Shown here: in pieces, positions 10,767 to 22,023 of the stretch
Numbering within the stretch: position 1 is the first letter of the stretch
Layout: each line of letters begins with the position of its first letter
Assembly (NCBI GenBank): GCA_012274445.1
Contig: JAAROD010000093.1
Location: 186,001 to 250,000, forward strand
Origin: Sclerotiophoma versabilis
Taxonomy: Eukaryota; Ascomycota; Dothideomycetes; Pleosporales; Didymellaceae
Length of the DNA: 64,000 nucleotides
Direction: 5' to 3'
Made by a program: the position numbers and the translations under genes
Notes under the pieces: model-generated
Seen by the model: the letters and a program-made list of their open reading frames with translations, nothing else
Database searches by the model: none
Told to the model about the DNA's origin: nothing

Positions 10767-12017
10767 TCATGCCTGGCTCCCTTGGATACATAAATGAAGA
10801 TCGTCTTGGAGATAGACATCTGAGTCTTCGACAGACAAGGATGAAGACCGCACCAGCTCTACTATACGAAGTCGTGGCAAGACTGTAGATCTAGACTCGG
10901 CAAGACGGTTCAGGATACCGTTTGCTCCGCCGAGACGATCCATTACAGATGGCGAAACATCTGTAAGGTGCAATCTACACAGGCTTCGGGGAAGTATGTC
11001 AAAAATTCCACTTCCATCTAACTCGCCAATCAGGACAACCGCATCACCCGAGAAGTGCTCGAGACTTGTTAACCCCGCAAGAGATTGTATTGGCCCTGTC
11101 TCGTGCGGCCTCGCGTTTTGGTACAGGAAGGTCAGATTCGTCAAAGTTTCGTGTGAGGTCGACAGCATGTCTATAATAGAACCGAAGCTTGGCTGGCATG
11201 CAGGAACAGGACAGTTGTAAGTGAAGCTCACCAGCTGGGAACATGATAGAATCATTCGACGGAGAGTCTCTGTTGACAGTGATGCGCCCGTCAGCGCTAA
11301 TTCTGATATCATGGTCGAGCGGGGGGTAAATGCCCACTGAGGAAGCTCTCTATGTTGCCTTACGTCGACGACGTCCCATATATGCAGCGATTGGAGCGCT
11401 GGTAGCATAAAGACAGAGGCCAGATGATTGACCGAGCAAGGTAACGATAGCAGATTGAGCGTCCGGATATTTGCCAGGAACGGCATCTGCAAAGCGTCTT
11501 TTCCTGGCTGGGGCATGATCAGCGTCCAAAAAGGCTGGCCATCAAATAGAAATTGTGTACCGCCGTATTCGCTCCGTGCGTACTGGTCTTGAGTCCAACT
11601 CTTAAGTGTCGTAAGTCGTGGAAGATAAGCAAGCAGCAGCGTTGCTAACGCCTCCACATGGCCTGTTCTGATACGTTGAGTCCAATGTTGTTTCTTAGAT
11701 CTTGGGACGGGAAGGTCTTCAATTGCTGCAGCAAAGCGGCCAACGCACTCTTCAGGAAGTGTCGAGTTTCTAGGTGTATGCAAATGATCCAGGAACACAA
11801 ACCGAACTTTCAAGGCCAGTGTTGGGTTTCCGAGGATAGTCCTAAGGAATTTAGCAATGTTGTGACTATGTCCGTGAAAACGTCGGTAGAGCAAATCTTG
11901 GGCGACACCATGGAGGACTCCATCGTAGCAAAATATGGAAAGATGGTGTGGACAGAGATAACTTAGAACGATAAAGAGAAGCTCTTTAGGAATACCTGAG
12001 AGCTTTGGCGGCCTCAT
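10767..12017 (-). CDS. F-box-like / LRR protein
   Basis: Single exon, 416 aa. It opens with LSGIPKELLFIVLSYL, matching the start of an F-box (L-x-P-x-E-[IL]-x3-[IV]-[LI]-x-[YF]-L) at residues 5-20. The remainder has irregular leucine-rich segments such as LANIRTLNLLSLPC and LPALQSLHIWDV, as in many fungal F-box/LRR-like proteins. Such proteins usually bring substrates to SCF ubiquitin ligases; partner and substrate are unknown. Fungal genomes carry many divergent members. The ATG at 12017 directly precedes the F-box, so the start is well placed. Confidence 0.75.
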   Translation of the reverse strand: MRPPKLSGIPKELLFIVLSYLCPHHLSIFCYDGVLHGVAQDLLYRRFHGHSHNIAKFLRTILGNPTLALKVRFVFLDHLHTPRNSTLPEECVGRFAAAIEDLPVPRSKKQHWTQRIRTGHVEALATLLLAYLPRLTTLKSWTQDQYARSEYGGTQFLFDGQPFWTLIMPQPGKDALQMPFLANIRTLNLLSLPCSVNHLASVFMLPALQSLHIWDVVDVRQHRELPQWAFTPRSTMISELALTGASLSTETLRRMILSCSQLVSFTYNCPVPACQPSFGSIIDMLSTSHETLTNLTFLYQNARPHETGPIQSLAGLTSLEHFSGDAVVLIGELDGSGIFDILPRSLCRLHLTDVSPSVMDRLGGANGILNRLAESRSTVLPRLRIVELVRSSSLSVEDSDVYLQDDLHLCIQGSQA

Positions 12018-12416
12018 CTTTGCACAGTGTGTCGTCAGGCTAATACATGTGCTGGGTAGAACGGCATACTCCCATTATAGTTGGACCATGGAGGAGGTAT
12101 TTACGGTAACGATCACGGACACAAGTCGCAACTGTGTGCAGTGACTGTCCTTCTCCCTTGCAGTTCGCCATGCATTCGACGGGCACAAGACTAAGCCGCC
12201 CAATTGGCACAACCAGCACAGAGCAGTCGAAAGGCCTTGAGCATAAGCTGCTGCGTGTCAGCGTGGATGCTAGCAACGCCCTTGCACGGCGCACGGCGGA
12301 CGGCGTATTATCCTGATAGCCACTCACGCTGCTCTCTGGTTGTGTTCCTGTATCGCTCCCTGGGATCTGGCGAGCTACTATAACCGGTCTGTTCGCTCTT
12401 CGACGCTGCGTCCTTC

Positions 12417-12417
12417 T

Positions 12418-12448
<31 letters not shown>
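12417..12448 (+). repeat. CCAG tetranucleotide microsatellite
   Basis: About eight copies of CCAG in the probable leader of the PAQR gene, 24 bp before its proposed ATG. If translation began at an upstream in-frame ATG (12340), the repeat would encode a Pro/Ala/Ser/Gln stretch, and copy-number change would shift the frame. Confidence 0.8.
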
Positions 12449-12471
12449 ACCAGCGAGTCAATACCCCGAAT

Positions 12472-13296
12472 ATGCGTACCGAAAAACACCCCTTCAAGCT
12501 CAGTCACCGGCGATGCGGCACAGCATCCTACAGCGAGTCGATGGCCTCCGTCGTCCGCATTCACACGGAAACCGTCAATATCTGGACACATTGCCTGGGC
12601 GCCCTCTGGTTCTCAGCATCCGCAGCGCAGCTCGTCTCCGCTCACTTGAGATCGGCTGCAAGCACAGTCCATGTCTCAGCCGGTGTCGCAGCCAATGTCA
12701 CAGTCGTCATCGTGTACCTGGCAGCAGCCGCCCTCTGCTTTCTGTGCTCTTCGCTCTATCATACGTTTGCGAACCACGCTCGAGCGGACCTGTGGCAGCG
12801 CATCGACCACTTCGGCATCGTCGCTGTCATCTGGGCCTCCTCTGTCTCGTTTGCTTTCTTCGCCTTCCGCTGCCAGCCAGGCCTGCAGTGGGCGCATATA
12901 AGCCTAATGACCCTAGCGAGCGTGTCGTCCCTGAAGCGCCTATGGAAGACGGGAGTTGAGAACGCTGGAGGCTGGTGGGTTCGCCTGACCACCCACGCTG
13001 CTCTAGGGGCACTGGCTACGCTGCCAGCACTGCAGTGCTGGTACCAAGCCCAGACACCTTGCCAGAACGCTGGCCTACTGACCGCCTTCGCAGAGCTGTG
13101 CGTCGCCAACAGCGTAGGTGGTGCGCTGTACGCGACCAGCATGCTCGACAATGCCGTGGGGAAAGAGCTGGGCATCCCAGACGCCAGCCATCATGTCATG
13201 CACATCGTCGTTCTCGTCGGCGCGTGGCGGTACCAGCAAGGCCTTCTGGAGGCCTATCGCGTTAGCACTCGTGCGGGCTACAGTCTCTGCAGGTGA
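12472..13296 (+). CDS. PAQR / hemolysin III-related seven-helix membrane protein
   Basis: 274 aa from the ATG at 12472. It has the PAQR signatures: HTETVNIWTH before the first helix (about residue 31), SSLYHTF (H97) at the end of helix 2, and RIDHFGI (D112) at helix 3. A SHHVMH motif near residue 242 supplies the C-terminal histidines. Together these residues bind zinc in AdipoR and Izh-type proteins. About seven hydrophobic segments are visible. Fungal members affect lipid and zinc homeostasis and some have ceramidase-like activity; the specific role here is unknown. The cytoplasmic N-terminus is short compared with many family members, and upstream in-frame ATGs exist but would translate the CCAG microsatellite. 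Confidence 0.85.
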   Translation: MRTEKHPFKLSHRRCGTASYSESMASVVRIHTETVNIWTHCLGALWFSASAAQLVSAHLRSAASTVHVSAGVAANVTVVIVYLAAAALCFLCSSLYHTFANHARADLWQRIDHFGIVAVIWASSVSFAFFAFRCQPGLQWAHISLMTLASVSSLKRLWKTGVENAGGWWVRLTTHAALGALATLPALQCWYQAQTPCQNAGLLTAFAELCVANSVGGALYATSMLDNAVGKELGIPDASHHVMHIVVLVGAWRYQQGLLEAYRVSTRAGYSLCR

Positions 13297-14899
13297 AGGA
13301 GCACGCTGTGACGACAAGATCGAGACTAGGGCGGCAGGAAGGCAGAAAGACTATCTGAGCGGTGAGATTTGAGGCCCTGCGTCGATGCGAAGTCGAACGG
13401 TTCGTGAGGGACGTGCAAGTCGTCGTTCAAGCGAGACATATGTACATACATGCAGTGGTGCGACGCTCTTCCTAGCGGACGTGCAAGACGCACAGCCTCG
13501 GCTAGGTGCACACAACATGGCCGCAGATGATTGCCGCGCAGCTCGACTGTTGGCTTAGACATCCTACATGCAACCACAAGTCTGTCTTAGTTGTTCTTCC
13601 TGCCTCGAGTGAAGCTCTGCGACTGCAACATCCTTCAGGAGCGGGGCGGTCCCAAGTCCCCGACAAGTGTGCCGCACGCTGTCGCAACGACGAAAGACGG
13701 TGCCTTCTCGGCTGCCACTACGGAAGTCGATGGCACAATCGGTCGGGGCATGGCGCATGTTATCGATGCTTCTATCAATAGCAATACGCCGACGAGAGCG
13801 CTTCCACTGAGGCTACCAGCAGCGCCACACGTACAGGTACGTACTGACCGAGCGACGTCGACGGCTAGGTAGCCCAGGGCGTGTGGCGCCTTCTCTGATG
13901 CGTTTGGAACAAACACATCCCGCCGTGCCGCACAGGCGCAGCACCGTACTCCACAAATGGTGAGGATGGCCGGTTGCAGCAAGATGGCTTCGCTGCACTG
14001 CATGGTCGTCGATTTTGGGTTTCGACGCATTCTTGTCGGGGCGGGGGATCCTCGCCAGCGTGATTCCTAGCGCGGCCAGCTGAGCCAGTTGCGGGTTCTG
14101 CCCGCACTCCCACCGGTATACCTCTGCGGGCGATGCCAGGGCGCGGCCACGCAGGGCTGACATTCCTGCTTGTTGCTGTTCCGCGCCGCACAGTACGGCA
14201 CAAAGCAGTTACGGCATAGCGCAGTAGCTGCACTACTGGACCGTATCGACTGGCGCAGCTCTTTCGCGCACACACGCGCTGGGGTGCAGTGCGGCTGTTT
14301 CACCGCGAGCCGCCGGCAGCTTGTGGGACCTTTACCTAGCACCTCCATTGCAACCTCGATTGCATCGACTCCACAGGCTGGCGCAGTGATGCTGTAACCT
14401 CCAACGCCGTACAGGCAGTACAGTATAAGCACCGCGGTGCTCCCGTCCAGCCTGTGTCTGTTCAAGCATGGTCTTACTGGTGGCATGTATAATGGCCGAA
14501 GAACCTGTTGTGATTGTAACTGTCAAGCGCTCTTGTGGCGTGGAGAGCTCATTTGCTTCTCCGGAGACCGTCGACATCTGAGCGAGATGCTGGGGTCTTC
14601 ACAGTAGCTCCAACCCCTTCCTGTCACATCTCCTGCCCAGCCGTACTGTGCCACTTTCGTGTTGGGCTGGCGCTTCTTTTCGGTCTTTCAGGGTATCAAG
14701 CATGCCACCTTGACGGGCTCATACTCCCTTCGCCCATCATGCTCTGAAGGTGCACATCCTCGAATATATATAGGTGTCGCTCCTGCTCACTGAGGGGATC
14801 ACTGAGTGACCAGACCACCAGCCATCGGACAGCATGCCTGGCAAATGAAGCCCCTACGACACCGCTCTGCTTGTCGTCCTCCGATCTCAAAGCCGGGCC
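13297..14899. other. region without a clear gene (possible minus-strand gene)
   Basis: Several overlapping minus-strand frames between about 14577 and 13635 have fairly even amino-acid use, and one contains clustered cysteines (CRNCFVPYC, then ECQPC). They might be exons of an unrecognised gene starting at the ATG at 14577, but I could not find joins that restore a known family. I therefore annotate no CDS. Confidence 0.3.
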
Positions 14900-15172
14900 G
14901 TGCCATACCAAGAAATATGCGATGTCTACATCTCAGCCTACACAACCGCAGCCATGAGGAGCAGAGTGTCGTGGGTACTCGAGCACAATTTGCAGCTGTT
15001 CGACAAAGATACGCGGTCTTGGAGGCGAGAAGAGGTCATCGGCTGGATCAAGACCCAAAAGGCCGCAGGCCTGCTCCCAGCGAGTGAGGTGGAAAAACTG
15101 GTGCGACTCGGTACGCTCTTGTGCCGACCTGATGACGTCACGCTAATCACTCGTAGCGTGCGAAGGGCCTAG
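14900..15172 (+). CDS. small hypothetical protein
   Basis: 90 aa, not recognised. The amino-acid make-up is protein-like, with Trp, Glu and Lys well spread (RSWRREEVIGWIKTQK), and no signal peptide or membrane segment. A possible intron (GTACGC at about 15110 to CACTCGTAG at about 15157) lies in the 3' part, so the true C-terminus may differ. No neighbour suggests a function. It may be a small exon-derived frame rather than a complete gene. Confidence 0.35.
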   Translation: MPYQEICDVYISAYTTAAMRSRVSWVLEHNLQLFDKDTRSWRREEVIGWIKTQKAAGLLPASEVEKLVRLGTLLCRPDDVTLITRSVRRA

Positions 15173-16720
15173 AGGTCGCTAAAAGGGCTGCATGTGCAGA
15201 GGATTGCTTGTGCAGAGGGCTGTTGCGTCTGGAGGGGATTGGGCTCGACTCGCTTTGCGTTGTCGTGTATACACCAGAGCGAGTGTGGACAGACTTCCTT
15301 ACCCGTCCAAGGGCGATATTAAGTAGGCTCGAGAATTCATGTGCTGTCCAGATCGTGTTCTCCAGGTCATGCTTTCCAAGTCGTGCTACCATTCTGTATG
15401 CCTCTGCAGTATCGTGTTCATCCTCGCGCTGACACATCACGTCAACTTCTTGCACAGAAGCCATGTGAAGCATGCCACACCAGGCCATCTGTCAGGAGAT
15501 GGTTGCCGAGGGACAGATCGCGCTCCGCAACTAGCGCCTGTGTGTGGCAAAGCACTGCTGGCTATTGGACGTTTGATGATGCTCGGAACGAAAGCTCGAG
15601 CCCAAGTACAGATGGGGGTATAAGTAGGGCCTGTATAAGTAGCCCGGAGTGAGACTGCTAAGCAGCCAGCTGGCGACCAACCTGCTGCACCGTACCTCTG
15701 TTTCACTGAATCTGCCGTACGTGTCGACCGTGCTTCCCCCTTTCTCCTACCCCTATACAACCATGCTGCTCCTCGAAGCCCGCGGTCGCGAGAGTATCTC
15801 ATCCAGGCCACGCTTACTCCGGTCTCCTCTCAGTCCCATTGAGGAAATGGACGAAGACAACTTCGCTCGCCATGCCCGGCGTCTAGCCACAGACAAGCCG
15901 TAGGTCACACCAGTGCTGGAGCATAGTCACCATTCGTAACACTGCTTAGTACGACTGGCGAGTCTTTCGGCCATGTTGCTGTGGCATCCACCCGTCTAGC
16001 GAGGGTCACCACAAGCGCGACAGTGCGCACAGAAGTGTTGGCAGAGATTGAGCCGTCAATCAAGACGCCAGATCCAGCTTGATTTTCTTGACGTAATGCA
16101 GAACAAGTGGTGGAGCGTTTGACAGACACCAAGGGAGACTGTGCTGAGGTCCATTGCAGATGCGTTGAATCTCTACCTCCGTCTCCATCGCACCTTCTTT
16201 CTGCCTGGTATTGATAGAACCTGTACAGTACAACACTGTATCACTGTACAAAACAAAGTCATCCATCTTTCTGCCAAATGTGTGCTTGGCCATGTGCATG
16301 AGCGCTGATTCTAATCCAGTTGCAGCCGTCTGCTGTGCGTGACCAGTAAAAGCAAGCACAATCAGTGCAGGTGGATTTCAGTATGTGTGAGCCATTGTAG
16401 ACCTCCCTTAACTACAGCATCCCCAGCCCACTTGCGAGGCCCAGATGGTCTTATTTCCACGACAAAAGCACACTGTGCAGTGGATCCCAACGTGAGTTAT
16501 AGCGCGGTCACCAAGGTCACTGGCATCCCCAGTGACAGAGCCCCAAATCACGCTGCTGATCGCGTCAGGAGGGCAGAGTGAACTGAGCATCCCCAAGAGA
16601 GCCCGAGGATCCATTCCACGTCTCCTCGGCGTCTTTCCTTGCTACATAGACTGTAGGCTCCACCCCTGCCTCGCCCTACCGCTTCAACGACACTTTCGAC
16701 CCGTAACTCAAAATACCATC
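15173..16720. other. region without a clear gene
   Basis: Short frames only. A minus-strand stretch at 16359-15905 reads like protein in two frames (for example MAKHTFGRKMDDFVLY), and might be exons of a small or decayed gene. I found no joins that support it. GTACAGTAC occurs near 16223. Confidence 0.3.
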
Positions 16721-17615
16721 ATGGTGTGTCTCTCTATGCTTGCAACTATTGTCGCGTATGTGTCTCTCGCTCTCGCCGCACAATCTCTCGGCGCACAAGC
16801 CCTCGACACTTCGTCGTCTCTGCCACAGTCCGCACATCAGCCGCAGTGCCGTACTGGCGATCTCAGCAGGCTTGCCGACTTGATGCCCGAGAGTGCGCTG
16901 CCGCCGCCAGACAGCTCTCGTGAGCTCAAGTACGTCGTGCTCGGCGTCGGCACGCAAAACTACACCTGCGCCAGTGGAGACGAGGTCACTGCACCCGGCA
17001 CCACTGGCGCGATCGGTATGTGGGGTCTACTTTCTACTCACTCGCCAAAGCGATGCTGAAGACTTCTAGCTAAGCTCTACGATATCGCCCCACTGCTCGG
17101 CAACCACTGCTCGGCTCAGTGGGCAATCAGCTCCATCTCGTGCCTCGCGCTCGCCTTGGACTCTCTGGCCGAGCCGCTCGAGCAGATGCTGCAGGCGTGC
17201 AGCGTTTCGAGCCTGATCGGCCACCACTTCTTCACCTCCGGCACTCCGGTCTTTGCCCTTGACCAGCTGGCCGAGAAACCGTACCCCGTGGCTCAGGTCA
17301 GCAAGGTGAATGAGGCCGATGCTCCCAGCGGGTCCTGTTTTGGTGCTCAAACTTCGGAGGCGATCAAGTGGCTCTATCTTCAAGATACACAGGCAGCGTC
17401 TCGCGGCGGCATCGACACCGTGTACCGCGTCGAGACTGCAGGGGGCAGCAAGCCGCAGACCTGCAAAGGCCAGCCATCCAGCTTCGAAGTCGACTACGCA
17501 GCACAGTGTAAGCAAGCCCGCCTTGCGAGTGCGACATGCTAACACGCCGACAGACTGGATCTATGGACCCAAAGCGTCGGAGAGCTGCGACCAAGTGCAC
17601 GTTTCGTCGGCCTGA
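16721..17615 (+). CDS. DUF3455 secreted protein
   Basis: Three exons, 16721-17015, 17070-17507, 17554-17615; spliced 795 nt, 264 aa. A signal peptide is evident (hydrophobic residues 3-20, cleavage likely after AAQ or GAQA). The mature part has the DUF3455 pattern: KYVVLGVGTQNYTC, then TTGAIG, later AIKWLYL, VYRVETAGG, PQTC and a final YWIYG that spans the last splice junction. Proteins of this family are secreted by many ascomycetes and are often mislabelled malate dehydrogenase; their biochemical role is unknown. Introns are 54 and 46 nt with consensus ends. The ATG at 16721 is the only one that puts the signal peptide first. Confidence 0.85.
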
Positions 17616-17885
17616 TAACGGTAGTGTTGTTGCGCACCGTGCTCAGGACACCGCGCTCGGGACACCGCGCTCGGACTTGCAGAGCGTCGTCACTTGTGCA
17701 CAGCTGACCAGGGCCGATCGTTCATCAATGAAGGCACATTGCATACAAGATAGCAGATGCGTCGCAAACTCATTCTTCCATCACTCTCCTGTTCATTTGC
17801 AAAGGCTGAAATGCATGATGCTAGATACTAGTGCCAGGGGGAGACCTCTTTTCGTGCGTGTGTACTACAAACACAGCGTGCTGAG

Positions 17886-18786
17886 CTACAGCCGATCGAG
17901 CGTCAGCTGCTGCTGCATTTCCTCTTTTGACGCCGCCGAGACATCTGTGATGGCCAGGGAGACCACGAAGCCCTTTGCCAGCTTGATCATCACAAAGTCT
18001 GCCATCTGTTGCATGTTCTTGCCCAGTGCGACTACAAACCGACAGTCCTCTTCATAAGAGCAGCACAACGACTGTACGATCGGGTAGATCTCTAGGAACG
18101 AATGCTTTGTTACAAGCTCCATCTTCTGTGTCTGTGCTGGTCAGTACAGCCTTGCTTCTAGGGTCTGGTCTGGGAACAACACACCCACGGCGCGCCCTCG
18201 AGCATCGTCACCGCCACGAAGTATACTGCAGCAGCTACCGCGCTGGGTAGTTGCGACGCCATGCTGTTGTTCAGGAGCGACACATCCAAGAGAAACGTGG
18301 CAAGCTCTCTGAGCATCGAAACATTGCTCTTGGAACATACGGTGCTCGCCACGTACTGATCTAAGAACGTGAGAGGTCCAGGCCAGTCCAACTGGTGGTC
18401 CAGGATCGCAAGGACTTGTTCCTCTTCCCGCTTGTACCAAGTCTCGTTGCCGAGCCATATGTGCTCTAGTCTGAAGCGGGCGTCTTCGTTGCGGTCGCTG
18501 GCGATCCTGATAAGAATGGTGATCAGCAACTCGAGGCTATCCCGGCTACGTTGCAGGCGGCGCTGCGCCAGTAAACGGTCCAGCAAGTGGACGCTAAGGT
18601 AGAGCGTCTGTAGCTTCAGGCTTTTTGTGCGCTGTACATGGATGAGGCGTGATACAATTCTCCTGCGCGGCGTCGGATCTTTGGCGCATGACGGGCGCAG
18701 CTCTTCCTACCCACGTAAGCCTTCGACCTTGCAGTGTAGCATTTCCTTCTTCTTACCTGCAGGCATCGTTCTTCGGAGACCTCCAT
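17886..18786 (-). CDS. divergent cyclin (B-type-like box)
   Basis: Three exons, 18786-18757, 18706-18185, 18131-17886; spliced 798 nt, 265 aa. The cyclin box is clear: RRRIVSRLIHV, TLYLSVHLLDRLLAQRRL and, further on, LDHQLDWPGPLTFLDQY. A second cyclin fold follows (ELATFLLDVSLL, LPSAVAAAVYFVAVTML), matching the PS-x2-AAA signature of the C-terminal domain. The layout matches mitotic B-type cyclins, but the protein is short, lacks an N-terminal destruction box and has several unusual substitutions. It is probably a divergent paralogue rather than the main mitotic cyclin. It should bind a CDK; which one is unknown. The first exon has only 10 codons and is the least certain part. Confidence 0.75.
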
Positions 18787-18982
18787 TCTTCGGTGCTATG
18801 ACTTCGCTCTGGACTGACGTGCTTCTGACGCTCTTTCTCAGGTTGCGTCCTGGCGACAATAAGTGACCAAACTAGGGTTTGCTGTCCGCTCATGTCGTCT
18901 GATGCTTTGCATAGAGCACCCTGAAGCGGACTCTTGTAGGGTGCCTCTTCGGTGAGAGGTCGTCTTCCGGAGCATTATGGCT

Positions 18983-19000
18983 GGGGGGGGGGGGGGGGGG
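18983..19000 (+). repeat. poly-G tract, 18 G
   Basis: An uninterrupted run of 18 guanines lies between the divergent cyclin gene and the acidic-protein gene, about 160 bp upstream of the latter's ATG. Such a run can form a G-quadruplex and is prone to length change; sequencing error in its length is also possible. Confidence 0.9.
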
Positions 19001-19159
19001 CACGAAATGCTGCTCCTGGACGGTACAGTGGACCGGATCTGCCCCCAGCCCCGAACATGGTACAACACCGTACACCGGCTTATATGCCTCTTGACACGCT
19101 CCCTGCTCCACAACTACCCAGGCGAGCGACCATCAAGAGGCCGTCCGAACTCTCTGAAC

Positions 19160-19705
19160 ATGTCTCGCAGACTAAGAAGCACGAGCTGCAAGTTGCAGCA
19201 AGGAGATGGTGATGGGGCACTCTCGGAAAGCGAGATCTCTGAGCTCAATCTGGCTTGGGACAGTGCCGCAGACGACGAGATAGCTGGGGCTCCCAAAGTC
19301 GTTTCTGACACTAAGTCCGAGTCGTCAGGTTCGCAGATAGGCGACGGCGACGGCGGCGACGGCGACGACAGCGACGACAGCGACGAATACAATGACGCCC
19401 TCGATGAGCCTGTTTCTGACTCCGGCTCCGACTATGACCCAGACGAGCACGACACTTCAGATGAGTCCGTCATCGATGACGAAGGGCTCGACAGTGTTGG
19501 GTCGGACTGCACTGATAGCGCCTGCTCGGAGACTGATAGCGTGTGCTCTTCTGATGCTGACTGCCTGGACTCGTCGGATGGCAGCTTGCTGCAGCAGCAG
19601 TACCGGTATGTCTCCGTGGATGGTAGCGAAACCAGAGCAGGCTGCCATTCCGCCAAGGTGGTCACCATCAACAGACCTGTCTCCGTCACTTACATCATTA
19701 TGTGA
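19160..19705 (+). CDS. acidic low-complexity protein
   Basis: 181 aa from the ATG at 19160. After a basic start (MSRRLRSTSCK) the protein is dominated by Asp, Ser, Glu and Gly, with runs such as GDGDDSDDSDE, and several cysteines near residues 118-135. There is no recognisable domain, signal peptide or membrane segment. Acidic Ser-rich proteins of this kind are often nuclear and phosphorylated, but nothing here proves it. The codon pattern is consistent through the frame, which supports a real coding region. An upstream in-frame ATG at 18977 would translate the poly-G tract and is less likely. Confidence 0.5.
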   Translation: MSRRLRSTSCKLQQGDGDGALSESEISELNLAWDSAADDEIAGAPKVVSDTKSESSGSQIGDGDGGDGDDSDDSDEYNDALDEPVSDSGSDYDPDEHDTSDESVIDDEGLDSVGSDCTDSACSETDSVCSSDADCLDSSDGSLLQQQYRYVSVDGSETRAGCHSAKVVTINRPVSVTYIIM

Positions 19706-19874
19706 TGAGGCTGAATGTTAGCACAGCTCAGAGGCTACCGGTGGTTGTGTCTACTGCACGCTCCTGCACAGTGGGTAGAACGAGTTAAGAGGCGAAGATC
19801 GTACGTAGAAAGCAACAATGAGATCCACTCGCATGTGCGTACCGGTAAATCCACGCGTGATGAGAAACAAAAAA

Positions 19875-19949
19875 GTGACACGCTCACTCAGGCTTGGAAG
19901 TGACACGCTCACTCAGGCTTGGAAGTGGCACGCTCACTCAGGCTTGGAA
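19875..19949 (+). repeat. 25-bp tandem repeat, three copies
   Basis: Three head-to-tail copies (GTGACACGCTCACTCAGGCT plus TGGAA). The first two are identical and the third has one change. They lie in intergenic DNA downstream of the acidic-protein gene. No spacers separate the units, so this is a minisatellite rather than a CRISPR array. Confidence 0.9.
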
Positions 19950-21054
19950 ATGCAGAGATGCCACAAGACGCAGCCGAGTCAGGACCAAGTCAACGGCTGG
20001 TCTTCTCTTCGCGCTGCCAACACAGGCGCAGGGCCGGAAGGTTCGAGAGACTCGTTCCTTCGTGGCGTGAGCTTCACGCTGCATAGACGGCCCTGAGGTG
20101 TCAGACCACCGCAACAAGAAGGACCATCACAACAAGAAACAAGGAAACAAAGAGACGCTTCTCGCCGAATGCGAATCATCGTGATGCGGGTGGTAACTAT
20201 GCACAAGCACGCGTTCTTGTCCGGCGTTGTCGGCACGGGCGGCTACTCCGACAGGCGCTGCGACTTGACCCGTACAGGTAGGTACCGTACTGGCACGCCG
20301 CCACACTACTGTGCGTGGGGATCTTAGCGTGACCCGGGAGCTCGGACAACGCGTTCTTGCTTCGGAGCATTTTCCTTTTCTTCCGACGCACCGCCGATCT
20401 CGCAAGGAACCAACTGTGCCTCGCTTGCCGTGCCCTTTGTGCACGCGTGTCGTTGGCTAATTTCCATCTGCCCCCGTTCTCCTGCTGGTGTTCAAGAAAG
20501 CTGCCCCAGCTTAACAATTACTTGTGACTTGACTTGAGGAACGCTACACACGTATTGCGAACGACCCGCTGTCCATGGTGCGCCTTCACTTTAGTATCGT
20601 CAACGAAAGGATGTGTCTTCATCAGCCCGAGAAGTGGAGCGACAACCCAGTGGCAGCTGTTGCGTGCCCGTGGAAAAGGCAGAGCCGCAGCGGCCCGGGA
20701 CTTAGCGCAGACATGGCCGCGGCTGACAGCTTCTCACACAGACCAAACCGTGATACCACCTCCAGGACATCCATACATCTCCTACGCTGTACCGAGGCAG
20801 TGTGACTTGATTCCCAACGACATCCAAGGGTCGCCCGGGATGCAGCGGGACATTGGAGATGCACGAACACTACAGTCAAGCAGCTGTCGCCTCGTACACA
20901 TCTGTCTCTGGGCAACATGCACCATTCAAACGGGTAGACTGTGACGGGCTTCACGGTTTGAAAGTGCAGCAAGCAAAGCGCTTGGCTGTATACTTGCTGG
21001 CAGATGCATGATACCACAGGCCGGCTTGTTGATGGGAGTTTTGCTCATATGTAT
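19950..21054. other. region without a clear gene
   Basis: Only short frames with uneven amino-acid use on both strands. I see no domain, and no joins suggest a spliced gene. The right part is the 3' flank of the SANT-domain gene. Confidence 0.4.
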
Positions 21055-22023
21055 CTACAATGCTCCAAAATGGCATGGCACGTCCCAGATCTGATTCCCC
21101 TCTCCGTTGTACCACGCAGACAACGAGTCGTAGGTCGTGAGGCCTCCAAGCTCAGCTGTACTGGCAAGAACATCGGGCATCAAGCACAGATCCGGTGGGA
21201 AGAAGGCGATATCGTCAGGGCTGCTCCCTACAAAGAAGCTGTCGAGCCCATCTCCAAGCGCCAGTCCATTAGCGAAGGTGGATGGCCAAACAGGATCCAT
21301 CGGAGAAGCCCTGAACTCGGTCGGGAGAGAAGGGAAGTCGTTGGCGCTCCACCCAGACCACACGCTGTCGAGCCACTCGAGCCCATGTCCTGGTCCAGCG
21401 ACGGCGGTGAAAGCACAAGGCGTTGAGGGAAGGTTGAGTGGAGACGAGCTGAAGCCGCTCGCGCTACAATCAGCGTACACACCGTCGAGTGTCTGTTCGA
21501 CATACGACATTGGCATCTGGGCTGCCAGGTCGACGATGCCACCACCTGTGTCCGGCGCAGATTCGAATGCAGACATCTGCTACAGGCTTAGAACCGAAAG
21601 AGCAGCTCGTTGCTCGATGCAGCTTACCTGGACTTCTGCTGCAGGCTGTGGTGCATGTGACGATGCGATGCTTGCTTCGCCCCACCCATGCATCGTGAAG
21701 TTGTCTGAGCCTGCCAGAAACCCTGTCATCTCTTTCTGCGCTTCTTTCCTCGTCTTCGGCTTTAGATCCCGCCCGTACTTGTTCTTCAGGCCTTCTGCCG
21801 TTCGCTTGCGCCCACGGTCGCCAAAATCGGCGTTGTACTGCCGCACGATCGTCTTCCAGTCGTTCCCGTGCTGACCCACGAGTTCGAGCAGCCGACGCTC
21901 CTCTCTCGGCAGGTACTCTTTCTGCGTGTAACCTCCACATCTCGAAGGGGCCTTGGCGGCACTGCATCGGTACCCGTTGCTGGGGACAGGCTGGTGGGAC
22001 GAGCGTTGCCTTCGCTTAGGCAT
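21055..22023 (-). CDS. SANT/Myb-like DNA-binding protein
   Basis: Two exons, 22023-21628 and 21579-21055, separated by a 48-nt intron; spliced 921 nt, 306 aa. Residues 30-85 form a Myb/SANT-like three-helix region with the expected bulky residues: EERRLLELVGQHGNDWKTIV, then KRTAEGLKNKYGRDL. A basic N-terminus (MPKRRQRSS) could serve as a nuclear localisation signal. The second exon is rich in Ser, Pro, Asp and Phe (for example DIAFFPPDL) and looks like an acidic activation region. The arrangement suggests a transcriptional regulator; targets are unknown. The start is the first ATG and directly precedes the basic segment. Confidence 0.72.

Noticed and set aside
19875..19949. CRISPR-like direct repeats
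   Set aside because: Units are directly adjacent with no spacers, and the genome is eukaryotic.
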